A stretch of 64,000 nucleotides of DNA from Chitinophagaceae bacterium. Lineage in GTDB: Bacteria; Bacteroidota; Bacteroidia; Chitinophagales; Chitinophagaceae. The stretch lies in the NCBI GenBank assembly GCA_016719815.1, contig JADJYK010000012.1:124001-188000 (forward strand), written 5' to 3'. Shown piece by piece: positions 40,849 through 50,617 of the stretch. The translations under genes were made by a program, and so were the position numbers. Position 1 is the first letter of the stretch. Each line of letters starts with the position of its first letter. Below the pieces are notes generated by a model. That model saw only the letters and a program-made list of their open reading frames with translations, was not told the DNA's origin and searched no databases.

Positions 40849-41520
40849 ATGGATGTTAAAATTGAGCCCTCCTGGAAGGATATTCTGCGAGATGAGTTCT
40901 GCAAGCCCTATTTTGAACAGGCAGCCTTCCATATAAAAACAGAAAAAGCACAGGGAAAAACTATCTATCCGCCCGGAAGCCTGATTTTTAATGCCTTCAA
41001 TACCACCCCTTTTAATAAAGTAAAAGTCGTCATTCTTGGACAGGATCCCTACCATGGTCCCGGGCAGGCTCATGGTCTGTGTTTTTCCGTTCAAAATGGT
41101 GTGCTGCCACCACCCTCGCTGGTTAATATTTTTAAAGAACTCCACCAGGACATAGGATTTCACATTCCAAACCACGGCAATCTTACCCATTGGGCACAAC
41201 AAGGGGTATTCCTGCTGAACGCATCGTTAACTGTAAGAGCCGGCGAACCAATGAGCCACTCTAAAATTGGCTGGACTTTTTTTACTGATAATGTCATCAA
41301 AACAATTTCTGACAAAAAGGAGCATGTTGTATTTATATTGTGGGGCAAATTCGCACAGGAAAAAAAAATACTGATTGATGAAAACAAACACTTGGTATTG
41401 CGCAGTGCCCACCCTTCTCCGTTATCAGCCAGCGCTGGTTTTTTTGGATGTAAACATTTTTCAAAAACCAATGAATTCCTTGTGAAGAAAGGTATAGAAC
41501 CTGTTGACTGGACTTTATAA
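40849..41520 (+). CDS. ung: Uracil-DNA glycosylase
   Basis: Removes uracil from DNA in base excision repair. 223 residues. GQDPYHGPGQAHGLCFSV carries the catalytic Asp and water-activating loop; PPPSLVNIFKEL is the Pro-rich clamp; WAQQGVFLLNASLTV follows, and RSAHPSPLSASAGFFG holds the active-site His and Leu-loop. Length and order match family 1. Intact. It is followed eight bases later by an acyltransferase gene. Confidence 0.96.
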   Translation: MDVKIEPSWKDILRDEFCKPYFEQAAFHIKTEKAQGKTIYPPGSLIFNAFNTTPFNKVKVVILGQDPYHGPGQAHGLCFSVQNGVLPPPSLVNIFKELHQDIGFHIPNHGNLTHWAQQGVFLLNASLTVRAGEPMSHSKIGWTFFTDNVIKTISDKKEHVVFILWGKFAQEKKILIDENKHLVLRSAHPSPLSASAGFFGCKHFSKTNEFLVKKGIEPVDWTL

Positions 41521-41527
41521 GAAAACT

Positions 41528-42261
41528 ATGAATCTATTTAAAAACATATTCGGACGTATTTGGGCATTATGGGGTATTGCCAGCTTTATTGCCACTTTTT
41601 TCATTTTCTACATCCCTTCAATCCTAACCTGGCTTTTGCCTGAGCCTGCCGGACAAAAGATATTTATTGATATTGCAAGGATATGGATGCGGCTATGGCT
41701 GCTGCTGATGGGCTGTCCGATAAAAGTAAAAGGAAGAGAACATTTTAAAAAGGGGAAAAGCTATGTCGTAACCTGCAATCACAATTCTTTGCTCGATCCG
41801 CCGCTTTCCTCTCCTTTTATTCCAGGCCCAAATAAAACCATTGCAAAAACTTCTTTTGCTAAAATTCCGGTTTTCGGATTTTATTATATGAAGGGAGCCG
41901 TATTGGTTGACAGGAAAGATGACAGAAGCAGAAGGCAGAGTTTTGAAAAAATGAAAGCTGTGCTAAATAAAGGCATGCATATGTGCATTTACCCGGAAGG
42001 CACCCGTAACCGTTCTACTGAGCCTTTGAAAAAATTTTATGACGGTGCATTTAAACTGGCCGAAAGTACCGGTGCATCTGTTATCCCGGCCATCATATTA
42101 AATACCAACAAAGCATTACCTGTTTACAAACCATTCTTTTTCTGCCCCATAAACTTGAAATACATTTCCTGGAAGAAGTGCCTGTAACCGGGCTTTCATC
42201 GGATGAACTGAAAGCAAAAGTTTTTAACATCATGAAAGATTACTACATCAGGCATCAATAA
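41528..42261 (+). CDS. plsC: 1-acyl-sn-glycerol-3-phosphate acyltransferase (frame-shifted)
   Basis: About 244 residues. Two N-terminal hydrophobic stretches (WGIASFIATFFIFYIPSIL, WMRLWLLLMGC). VVTCNHNSLLDPPL is NHxxxxD; MCIYPEGTRNRSTEPLKKF is the FPEGTR motif in its normal form, making this the most canonical of the three PlsC-type genes here. One frameshift near 42150; the tail continues EVPVTGLSSDELKAKVF and ends IRHQ at 42261. Makes phosphatidate at the inner membrane. Overlaps the convergent lptD end by seven bases. Confidence 0.87.
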
Positions 42262-44997
42262 AAATACCTCGATCTGTTTACTTTTAAATCCTGCAACAAA
42301 GTTGATTTTGGATTGATAGAAAAACTAAAAGAACGGGCATATCCTACCGGCACCACATTAATTGATAACTGCCAGCAGTGCATTTCCCTGTTAATCGCCA
42401 TTGATAAATACTGAATTTTCTTAGTACTGAAATCATAACTGGCATTTCCCGATAGTTTCCATTTAGGAGTAAGATTAAAACTGCCATTAACGGTTGTGCC
42501 GGATGTAATGTCTGTTTCAAATCCACTGAAATCGGATTTCATCCTGCTGTAAAATGACAGCGAATAACTAAAACTCAACTGCCATTGTATATTAAAATCA
42601 ACAAATTCATTGGGATTTTGCTGCATGTATTCGAGCAACCGTTGCTGGTCAGCCTGAAGTGCCGGATCATTCAGTTGCTCATTCATTGCCTTTTTCCGTT
42701 GCTCGTCTTTTTTAGCGTCCTTTGGCTTACTCTGGAAACTTGTACTCATTGATATGCTTCCTGAACTGAGCCTGCCCAATTTAAATTTACCTCCTTGCCA
42801 GGCATATTTGGCAATATCATAACCCCTCACATCCGACTGGTAAGGATTGAGTATAGCGTTGGCATTAATACTTATCTTTTCAAATAGTGTGGTTCTGGCA
42901 TAGAAATTAATTGGTGAAAGGTTCATCGAGTCTCTGATAAAATCATAGGAACTGGAAAAACCAAATCCTTCAATAATCCTCACTTTCTTGATGCCGCCGT
43001 TTGCTGTATCTTTCTTTGACCTGACCTTCATTTCAAGAATGTTATCAGCACCAAATGTCATGGCCCCCGATTTTCTTGATGAAGAATTAAATAGAAAATT
43101 TCCGCCAATTTCGTTGTACGAAATTACTTTACCAGTTGTATCAACCTGTGTTCTTTTTATATGCCCCTTGTTAAGGTCAGGCGTATAACTAAGTCCGACA
43201 GTTGGCCTTATTACATGCCTCAGCGCAACAATTTTAGATTTCTTAAATTCTAATTTACCATAGATTGCTGTATTAAAGCTTAAGGAGGCACTACCCCGCT
43301 GATCAATAAATAAACCTTTTGCAGTAACAGTATCCACTTTTTTCAAAGTGTTGTTCCAATAGTAATTGGTCGTACGCTGTATCCATGTTTGGTTGTAACT
43401 GATACCGGGAGATACGATAACCTTTCCTCCCAGGATGGGCGGCAGCGAAACAGAAATGGGAATACTGTGCTGCGCATTCCATTCTGCGGTATCGAGTAAA
43501 TATCGGAAAAAGGGTTTTACACCATTCTGGCCATATTTAAGTGTATCAATAAAATTGATGGTATTGGAAAACGAACCGCTGTATCCCACCCCAATTTTTT
43601 CATACCATTTCATCGTTCCGGCGCTATTCTTCTTCTGGAAAGGGAAAACAGTGTTTACATTAAAAGCAACATTCGGCAAGCTCAGGTTTACCTGCCCCAA
43701 ATTATTATTCTGTGAGTGATTGGCGCTGACAGAAAGATTAAAGGGTTTATCCTTCCATGTTTTACTGTAAGTAATGGAAGAACCCATCAGATTGCTGTAA
43801 TTAATATACGGATTACCCGGAACCAACTGATTAAACTTGGTAGAGCCGGCATTTACACTGGCAGAAAATGTAACACCAGGCCTTGATTTCGAATCCATAG
43901 AATGATTCCAGGAGACATTAAACACTTTTGTCTTGGAAAAATCCGGGTCATTCTTAAAATTCTGTTTAGAAGAGCGGTAACTAAAAGAAAAACCACCACT
44001 ATGCTTATAACGTTTACGATACGAAGTACGCAAACCGGCCATCCACTCACCATAAGAAAATATATCTGTCGAGAACTGAGCATCCCAGTGATCGTTCAGC
44101 ACTTTGTAATAACCAAGCCCCTGAAGACCAAGACCCCTTACTTCATCAGTCATAAACTCAGGGCGAAGTATCCCGGAATGACGGCCCCTGCTCAGCGGGT
44201 AAAAACCAAAAGGCAACCACAACGGCACCGGCACCCCTTCAAACTCAGGGTGTGCCGGACCTGATACAGCCAGTTTTTGATTGATAACTTTCATCTCTGG
44301 TGTTACAAAGCAAAATGCGGATCGTCCAGCAGGCAGGTCGTGAACCTTGCTTTTTTACAAATGTGGTATTTGCATTTACCTTTTTTACTGTTTCGCCAAT
44401 AACCAGTATCTCACCTTGCTGCGTATATGTGTTCTTTGTGAGGCCAACCTGTGTTTTAAAATTATGACGGATTGTATCACTGGTAAATTCGTTATCGGTA
44501 CTTTTAAATTTGGCTGCATCAGTTATTTTTCCAGTACTGTCTTTTTTATTTACAGCTGTTACAAGTTGTGTTTGCTGATCCACTTCTACCTGCGGGGCCG
44601 TGAGTGTTATATCCTTGTAATCAGTTTTTGTTTTGCCATACAGGAATATCTTTTTCCCCTGTATCAGCACTACTACCGAATCAGCAGCCTCATATTTAAG
44701 CGGCGCATCAAGAGAATCTTTAGATAGTTTTAATGAAAAAGTATCTACCTTACTTATCATGCGGGCAGTATCAGAAACCGGGACTTTTGTAGTATCAGCA
44801 CTAATGATTTTATCAACTAAAGAAGGCTCAGTCCTGATACCGGGTTTTGTAGTATCGTGCTGTACTGTTAAAGGACTGTAAAAAAAATAACCCGGTTCTG
44901 CAGAAACCACTGTTTTACACGTTAATATAAAAAACAAGCCAATGGCCATAAGCCCTGTTGAAAAGTTTTTTATTGTAAATTTGTATACTTGCTTCAT
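42255..44997 (-). CDS. lptD: LPS-assembly outer-membrane protein LptD (frame-shifted)
   Basis: Inserts lipopolysaccharide into the outer leaflet. About 914 residues. Signal peptide, then an OstA/LptA-like jelly-roll domain (VVVLIQGKKIFLYGKTKTDY, DITLTAPQVEVDQQTQLVTA, NEFTSDTIRHNFKTQVGLT), then the barrel. The segment HPEFEGVPVPLWLPFGFYPL with GILRPEF is the Bacteroidota LptD start of the barrel. The family name is firm from that pair; details of the disulfides differ from E. coli. One frameshift near 44300 and ends NRSRYFY. Divergent from the amidase-mlaD-ostA operon, which works in the same envelope pathway. Confidence 0.85.
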
Positions 44998-45007
44998 CGG
45001 ATGGTGG

Positions 45008-45015
45008 CAAATGTA
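45008..45015 (-). promoter_or_regulatory. -7 box TACATTTG of lptD
   Basis: Exact TAnnTTTG match ten bases before ATG 44997, leaving at most a very short leader. Confidence 0.45.
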
Positions 45016-45094
45016 ATTCATTATCCTTTAGGCATCTTATGAAGAACTCTAAACAAATTATAAATTTTATCACGACCCGTTAAACAGAAAAACC

Positions 45095-46113
45095 ATGGTA
45101 AAACGGACCTTCTTATTCTTTCTTACCACTTCGTTTGTAGTTGGTGTTTTTTTCTTTTAGCAAAAAGAACTAGCTGCCCCTTCGGCAAAACAGCAGGTCC
45201 TAAAAACGATAATTGTTGATCCGGGTCATGGAGGCGGGGATGCGGGTGCCAAAGGGTCTTATTCATACGAAAAAGACATTTGCCTCGGCGTTTCATTGAA
45301 AGTTGGGAAAATGCTGGAAAAGGAATTTCCTGATACCAAAGTTTTATACACAAGAACCACAGATACTTATCCTGCCCTGAGCGACAGGGCAAATTTTGCC
45401 AACAATAATAAAGGTGATTTGTTTTGTGCATACATGTTAATTCAGCTCCGGCCCGCCGCATGTCTGAATTGATAGGCCATAAAACAGTTACCTATTATAC
45501 CGGAAAAGGTAAGAACAGAAAGAAAAGAACAAAACAAGTACCTCAATACAGGCATTACACGGTGCCCAGTACTGCAAAAGGAACAGAAACATATATTTGG
45601 GGTTCTCATAAGAATGATGATAAAGAAGTTGCTATCCGGGAGAATGCCCCCATGATGCAGGAAGAAAACTACGAGGAAAAATATGGTACTATTGATGTTA
45701 ACTCACCCGAATTTATTGCCCTGTCATTGTTAAAAACAAAACAATTCTTTAAGCGCAGCGCTACGCTGGCGGGTTATGTACAAGATGAATTCGTTAAAGT
45801 TGGCCGTGTGGACAGAGATGTACGTCAGCGGCAGGTCGGAATCTGGGTATTACAGGCTACAGCGATGCCGAGTGTGCTGGTTGAAACCGGCTTTATCTCA
45901 AACCCGGAAGAAGAAAGATACCTGAACAGCGAAGAAGGTCAAACAGAACTGGCCGAATGCATCATACGGGCAGTCAGGCAATATGAAAAATGGCTGCAGG
46001 GAAAACAAACTGAAGAACCCAACAATAATACCCAACCGGTAGCATCAGCTGGTAACACCAAAGCTTTTCTTGAAATGGTGGAAAATAAAGAAAAGAACAA
46101 AATAAAGATGTAA
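45095..46113 (+). CDS. N-acetylmuramoyl-L-alanine amidase, AmiC/CwlM type (interrupted)
   Basis: Cleaves the amide between muramic acid and the peptide stem in the periplasm. About 340 residues. Leader MVKRTFLFFLTTSFVVGVFF, then an amidase_3 domain: IIVDPGHGGGDAGAKG (zinc His), YEKDICLGVSLKVG (zinc Glu), CIHVNSAPARR (zinc His), LVETGFISNPEEERYLNSE (catalytic Glu). A long basic insert (GKGKNRKKRTKQVPQYRHY) sits after the second His. A TAG at about 45158 interrupts the leader in frame, and a frameshift at about 45428 lies before CIHVNS. First gene of an operon with mlaD and ostA. Confidence 0.85.
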
Positions 46114-46238
46114 TAACCCGGGAAATGCGTTTTGCGTTAAAAGGGATGGCTGGTCATCCTTAGCCCTATAATTCTTTGTTTAGAAATAATTGAGTAATTT
46201 GGCGGCCATTATCAGCAGTAGCTGGTAAACACAAAAGG

Positions 46239-47222
46239 ATGAAAATAAGTAACGAAACAAGAGTTGGGATTCTCACAACAACTGCCCTCACCCTCCTTAT
46301 CCCAGGGTTCAATTTCCTGAAAGGAAAAGATTTGTTCAAAAAGAACAAAATGATCCACGCAGTGTTCCATAATCTGGGAGGCCTGGAAAAATCAAATGAC
46401 GTAAAAGTTAATGGCTATAAAGTAGGCAAGGTTTATACAATCGGGATGAAGGACCAGAGTATGGAGGAGTTTATCGTTACCATTAACCTTAAAGAGGATG
46501 TGCATATACCAAAAGATTCTAAGGCTATTATCACTTCTACACTTACAGGTATATGGTCAATTAATATTGAAAAAGGCGAACTGCGTGATTTCCTGAAACC
46601 CGGTGACACACTGGAATCAAAACTTGATGTAACAATCCTTGATGATGTAAAGGCACAACTTACTCCTACCCTCACAAAAGTGAGAATTACACTCGACTCA
46701 TTAAATTCCGTATTCGGTAAAATAAACGGAGTATTGAATACTGAAGCAAAGCATAATATACAACAAACGCTGGCCAACCTGAACACTGCCAGCAGTTCAT
46801 TGAATGGCCTGCTCGATAATCAAAATGGTGCATTGGCTAAGACGCTGAACAATGCTGAACAACTTACATCGGGCCTGAAGGAAAATACAGACGATATAAG
46901 GGCTACGGTGAGCAATGCAAAGAAAGCTTCAGAAAAACTGGCCAATCTTGAAATTCAGCCTACTATTGAATCGTTGCAGGAAACAATTAAAGAGTTAAAA
47001 GCAGTAGTGGCTAAAATGAATTCAAAAGACGGAACACTTGGCGCATTAATAAATGATAAAGTTCTTTACAATAAACTGAGCGATGCAATACTTAGTGCCG
47101 AAATTTTGATGGATGATCTGCGTACACATCCCAAACGCTATGTTAATTTATCCATCTTTGGCAAAAAAGATAAAACCGGGCCTATAACTTCGCCGGCAAT
47201 AAAAGACAGCATTCCTAAGTAA
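46239..47222 (+). CDS. mlaD: MlaD/MCE-family lipid-transport protein
   Basis: 327 residues, intact. A single N-terminal membrane anchor (VGILTTTALTLLIPGFNFLKG) precedes the MCE domain: MIHAVFHNLGGLEKSNDVKV, NGYKVGKVYTIGM, AIITSTLTGIWSINIEKGEL. The C-terminal 200 residues are long helices (NTEAKHNIQQTLANLNTASS), consistent with a hydrophobic tunnel or needle. It moves phospholipids between membranes with an ABC transporter (MlaEF-like) not present in this window. Placed between the amidase and ostA. Confidence 0.88.
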   Translation: MKISNETRVGILTTTALTLLIPGFNFLKGKDLFKKNKMIHAVFHNLGGLEKSNDVKVNGYKVGKVYTIGMKDQSMEEFIVTINLKEDVHIPKDSKAIITSTLTGIWSINIEKGELRDFLKPGDTLESKLDVTILDDVKAQLTPTLTKVRITLDSLNSVFGKINGVLNTEAKHNIQQTLANLNTASSSLNGLLDNQNGALAKTLNNAEQLTSGLKENTDDIRATVSNAKKASEKLANLEIQPTIESLQETIKELKAVVAKMNSKDGTLGALINDKVLYNKLSDAILSAEILMDDLRTHPKRYVNLSIFGKKDKTGPITSPAIKDSIPK

Positions 47223-47230
47223 CTGATTTA

Positions 47231-48862
47231 ATGATTCAACGCTTCATATTTTATTTTATTCTGGCGACAATACCGCTGATAGCTTCACTGTACACCAGTG
47301 CACAGGTGGTAGCACCGGCACCGGTTACCATTGTGGCACAACCCGGCAGCGACAGCCTGAAGCGGGTTGACATTCTTGAAAGCCGTCACCTTACATTGCT
47401 GAAGCTAAACGACAGCGTTAACCTGCAGATACTGGCTGGTAATGTCCGACTCAAACAAGGTACCGCACTCTTCCGCTGCGACAGTTGCGTAATCAATAGC
47501 TATACCAACACCTTTGAGGCATGGGGTAATGTGCACATCAACGATGCAGACACAACAAATGTATATGCCAGCCACCTGCGATACCTGATAAATAAACGGC
47601 TCGCCTACCTTGATGGCAGCGTACGCCTGACTGATGGAAAAGGCACCCTTACCACACCCGACCTTGAGTATGATCTGAACACCGATATTGGTATCTACAA
47701 ACATGGTGGCAAAGTGGTTAACAAGAAAACAGTACTCACCAGTCGTGAAGGTTATTATTATGCCGCCTGCAGGATGTTTACTTTAAAAATAATGTGGAAC
47801 TGAAAGACCCGGCTTATTTTATCAAAACAGATTCCTTATTATATAATACTCAATCGCAAACCACCCGTTTTATTGCCGAAACCTTTATTAAAGACAGCAG
47901 CGGCCGCACCATAGAAACCAAAGAAGGTTATTATAATGTGGCAACGGGTAAAGCAGAGTTTGGAAGAAGACCCATAATCAGGGACGGTAAGATTTATATT
48001 ACCGGAGATAATGTAGCTATTGATGACAGTACTGGCATCTCACAGGCAAAGGGAAATGTGATTATTATAGACTCTGCACAGGGCACAACCATAATTGCAG
48101 GCGAAGTATTCCGTGACAACAAGAAAGACAGAATGTTGGCCACCCGCAAACCCCTGATGATCATCAAGCAGGATAATGATTCAATTTACGTGGCTGCCGA
48201 TACACTTTTCTCTGCCCGGCTCAGCGACCTGCCTAATAAAAGTTGATACATTGAATAACACAAAAGTGGTTGACCTGAACAGGAAAGAAAAAAACGACAG
48301 CACCAACCGCTACTTTGAAGCCTACCGGAATGTGCGGATATTCTCCGACTCCATGCAGGCCATTTGCGACAGCATGTATTACTCTTTCAAAGATTCTGTA
48401 TTCAGGTTGTACCAAAAGCCGGTGCTTTGGGCCAAAGAAAGTCAGATAACCGGCGATACCGTTTGGGTATTTACCAAAAATAAAAAAGCTGATAAAGTAG
48501 AAGTATTTGAAAACAGTTTCCTGGTAAACAGGATTGAACCGGAAGTATATAACCAGATAAAATCATCAAGAATGGATGGCTGGTTTATAGAAGGCTCTCT
48601 TGACTCAGTCAGGGCAAAAGGCCTGGCCGAATGTATCTATTATATACAGGACGAAGACAGTGCTTACACCGGCATCAACGAATCGAAATGTGATGTAATG
48701 GATATCTATTTTAAAAAACAGGAATTGCAAAAAGTTGTCTTCCGCAGCGATGTTACAGGCACCATCTGGCCTATGAGCTATAAAAAACCCGGTGAAATGA
48801 GGCTGCCCAACTTCATCTGGCTGGATGATAAACGCCCCAAAACCAAGTACGAACTGTTCTAG
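47231..48862 (+). CDS. OstA/LptA-like periplasmic LPS-transport protein (frame-shifted)
   Basis: About 544 residues, signal peptide ending LYTSAQ. Two or three OstA repeats: NLQILAGNVRLKQGTALFRC, NTFEAWGNVHINDADTTNV, RLAYLDGSVRLTDGKGTL, then GKIYITGDNVAIDDSTGISQ and AKGNVIIIDSAQGTTIIAGE, and a third part after about 330 (YFEAYRNVRIFSDSMQAICD). Such jelly-roll strands form the bridge that carries LPS to LptD. Frames break near 47775 and 48236 but continue smoothly. Eight bases after mlaD. LptC-LptA-like roles are inferred from family and position. Confidence 0.8.
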
Positions 48863-48998
48863 CACATAGTTGCTGGCTAGTGGTTGTTTCCTAACTCCCT
48901 ATTGAGCATTTTCTATTCACCACTCACTTTTTTGCATTTCTTTTAGTCTTTTCTGGCATTATTTTTCGTTATAGAGGATATAATTCAAATCAATCGTT

Positions 48999-49487
48999 AT
49001 GAAGAAAATCATCCTCTCTTTGTTTCTCGCCACCGGAATTTTATTTGCAGCAGCAGTACAGGCTCAGGATTATAAAACAGCACTTGGTGTTCGTTTAAGC
49101 AGTAGTCCTGCAATGGTTGGAAATTCAATTTCCCTGAAGCACTTCCTGAACGAAAAAATGGCTGTTGAAGGATACTTTGCTTTTGGCGATCCGCTGGCAT
49201 TGGGTGCCATGGTCGAATTTCATCAGCCCCTTGCTCCTGCCGGACTAAGCTGGTATTATGGAGCCGGCGGTTACCTTGGATTTACAAAAAACTACAATGC
49301 TGTAAAACAGAAAGACGAAACAGATGTAAATCTTGGGGGACAAGGCGTTATCGGGCTAGACTACAAATTCGCAGCAATTCCGCTTAACCTTTCTCTCGAC
49401 TGGAAACCCGAGCTTAACATTGTAAGTGATATTAATTTTGAACCGGCCGCTATTGGCATAACAGCACGGTTTACATTTGGAAAATAG
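48999..49487 (+). CDS. Small outer-membrane beta-barrel protein
   Basis: 162 residues. Signal peptide ending AAAVQAQ, then alternating strands (KTALGVRLSSSPAMVGNSIS, ALGAMVEFHQPLAPAGLSWY, YGAGGYLGFTKNY, VIGLDYKFAAIPLNLSLDW) and a C-terminal ITARFTFGK with the terminal aromatic typical of outer-membrane barrels. About eight strands expected. Similar to OmpA-barrel-like small porins of Bacteroidota. No operon partner; a terminator follows. Confidence 0.75.
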   Translation: MKKIILSLFLATGILFAAAVQAQDYKTALGVRLSSSPAMVGNSISLKHFLNEKMAVEGYFAFGDPLALGAMVEFHQPLAPAGLSWYYGAGGYLGFTKNYNAVKQKDETDVNLGGQGVIGLDYKFAAIPLNLSLDWKPELNIVSDINFEPAAIGITARFTFGK

Positions 49488-49823
49488 GAAAGACACATTT
49501 TTCGGCTTACATAAAAGTGGTATACCTTCTTACAGGGCTGCCACTTTTTGTTTATATAAACTTCTTTTATAATTGCCGCAGGCAATTAATCTGTGTAATT
49601 TTTAAGTTTAAAATCAACCGCAGGCTGATAAAGTTGCTGATAATCCTGTAATCTGTGGCAAACAAAAGAATTATGAAAGATGTCTTATGAAAAAGACCAA
49701 AACAAAATTTGCCCCCACCTTCTACCCTGTCAATCCCCCTTTTTTCCACATCTTGCAAATATTTTCAGGTTTTTGCGTTTTTGTGCAGGAATTCTTATAA
49801 TTTAGTCTCACTAAAACTAACGA
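49488..49823. other. Intergenic region with terminator and deoR promoter region
   Basis: 336 bases. Holds the hairpin at 49513-49549. The rest, CT- and T-rich just before the DeoR gene, shows no exact TAnnTTTG box and no coding sequence. Confidence 0.55.
49513..49549 (+). terminator. Intrinsic terminator after the barrel gene
   Basis: AAAAGTGG (49513-49520) pairs with CCACTTTT (49541-49548) across a 20-base loop, ending in TTTTTG. Confidence 0.65.
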
Positions 49824-50572
49824 ATGCTTAAGAAGGAACGCCAGGCATATATCTTGCACCAGGTGAACCTGCATAATAAAGTGTTATCATCTTTGTTATG
49901 CTCGGAAATAAATGTATCGGAAGACACGATCCGCCGCGACCTGCAGGAGCTTGCTGACGAAGGAAAATCATCAAGGTACATGGCGGCCCTCTCACATTCT
50001 TTCAACCAGGTCTCATTTCCGGTAAACGGTGTTTTACTCCCAAAATCAAAAAGCGGATCATTGCACAAAAAGCTATCAGCCTTATTACGAATGGCATGTT
50101 TGTGCTCACCAGTGGTGGTACTACCATTATTGAAATGGCCCGTTCATTACCACCACAGCTAAAAGCTACTTTTATTTCCGGAAGTATCCCTGCAATACTG
50201 GAATACATACACCACCCCAATATTGATGTAATAATGATTGGCGACAGGATTTCAAAAAACTCAAAAATAACTGTCGGTCCGGAGGCAATTGCAAAAATTA
50301 AGCAGGTAAAAGCAGATATTTGCTTTTTAGGCACCAATGCTATTGACCCTGAAATGGGAATTACCGATAATGATTGGGATGTGGTGCAGCTAAAGAAGGC
50401 CATGATAGAGTCTTCTAAAAAGGTAGTATGCCTTGCAATTGCTGAAAAGATAAATACTTCTCAGCCAATTAGGGTTTGTGGAATAGAAGATATTGATGTG
50501 TTAATAACAGAGTTGTTGCCGGAAGATGAAATTTTTAAACCCTACAAAAAGGCCGGGGTTACAGTGGCCTGA
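49824..50572 (+). CDS. DeoR-family transcriptional regulator (frame-shifted)
   Basis: About 250 residues. N-terminal helix-turn-helix MLKKERQAYILHQVNLHNKV and INVSEDTIRRDLQELADEGK, then the DeoR C-terminal sensor domain resembling phosphosugar isomerases: TSGGTTIIEMARSLPPQLKA, FISGSIPAILEYIHHPNIDV, GPEAIAKIKQVKADICFLGT and VVCLAIAEKINTSQPIRVCG. Breaks near 49975 and 50040 inside the linker are single-base deletions. The family binds sugar phosphates and usually represses nearby sugar genes. It lies 45 bases before susC, so it probably controls that locus. Confidence 0.85.
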
Positions 50573-50617
50573 TAAATAAGAAACTGCTTATTAATCTTAA
50601 ATAAAAAACAAACAGCT

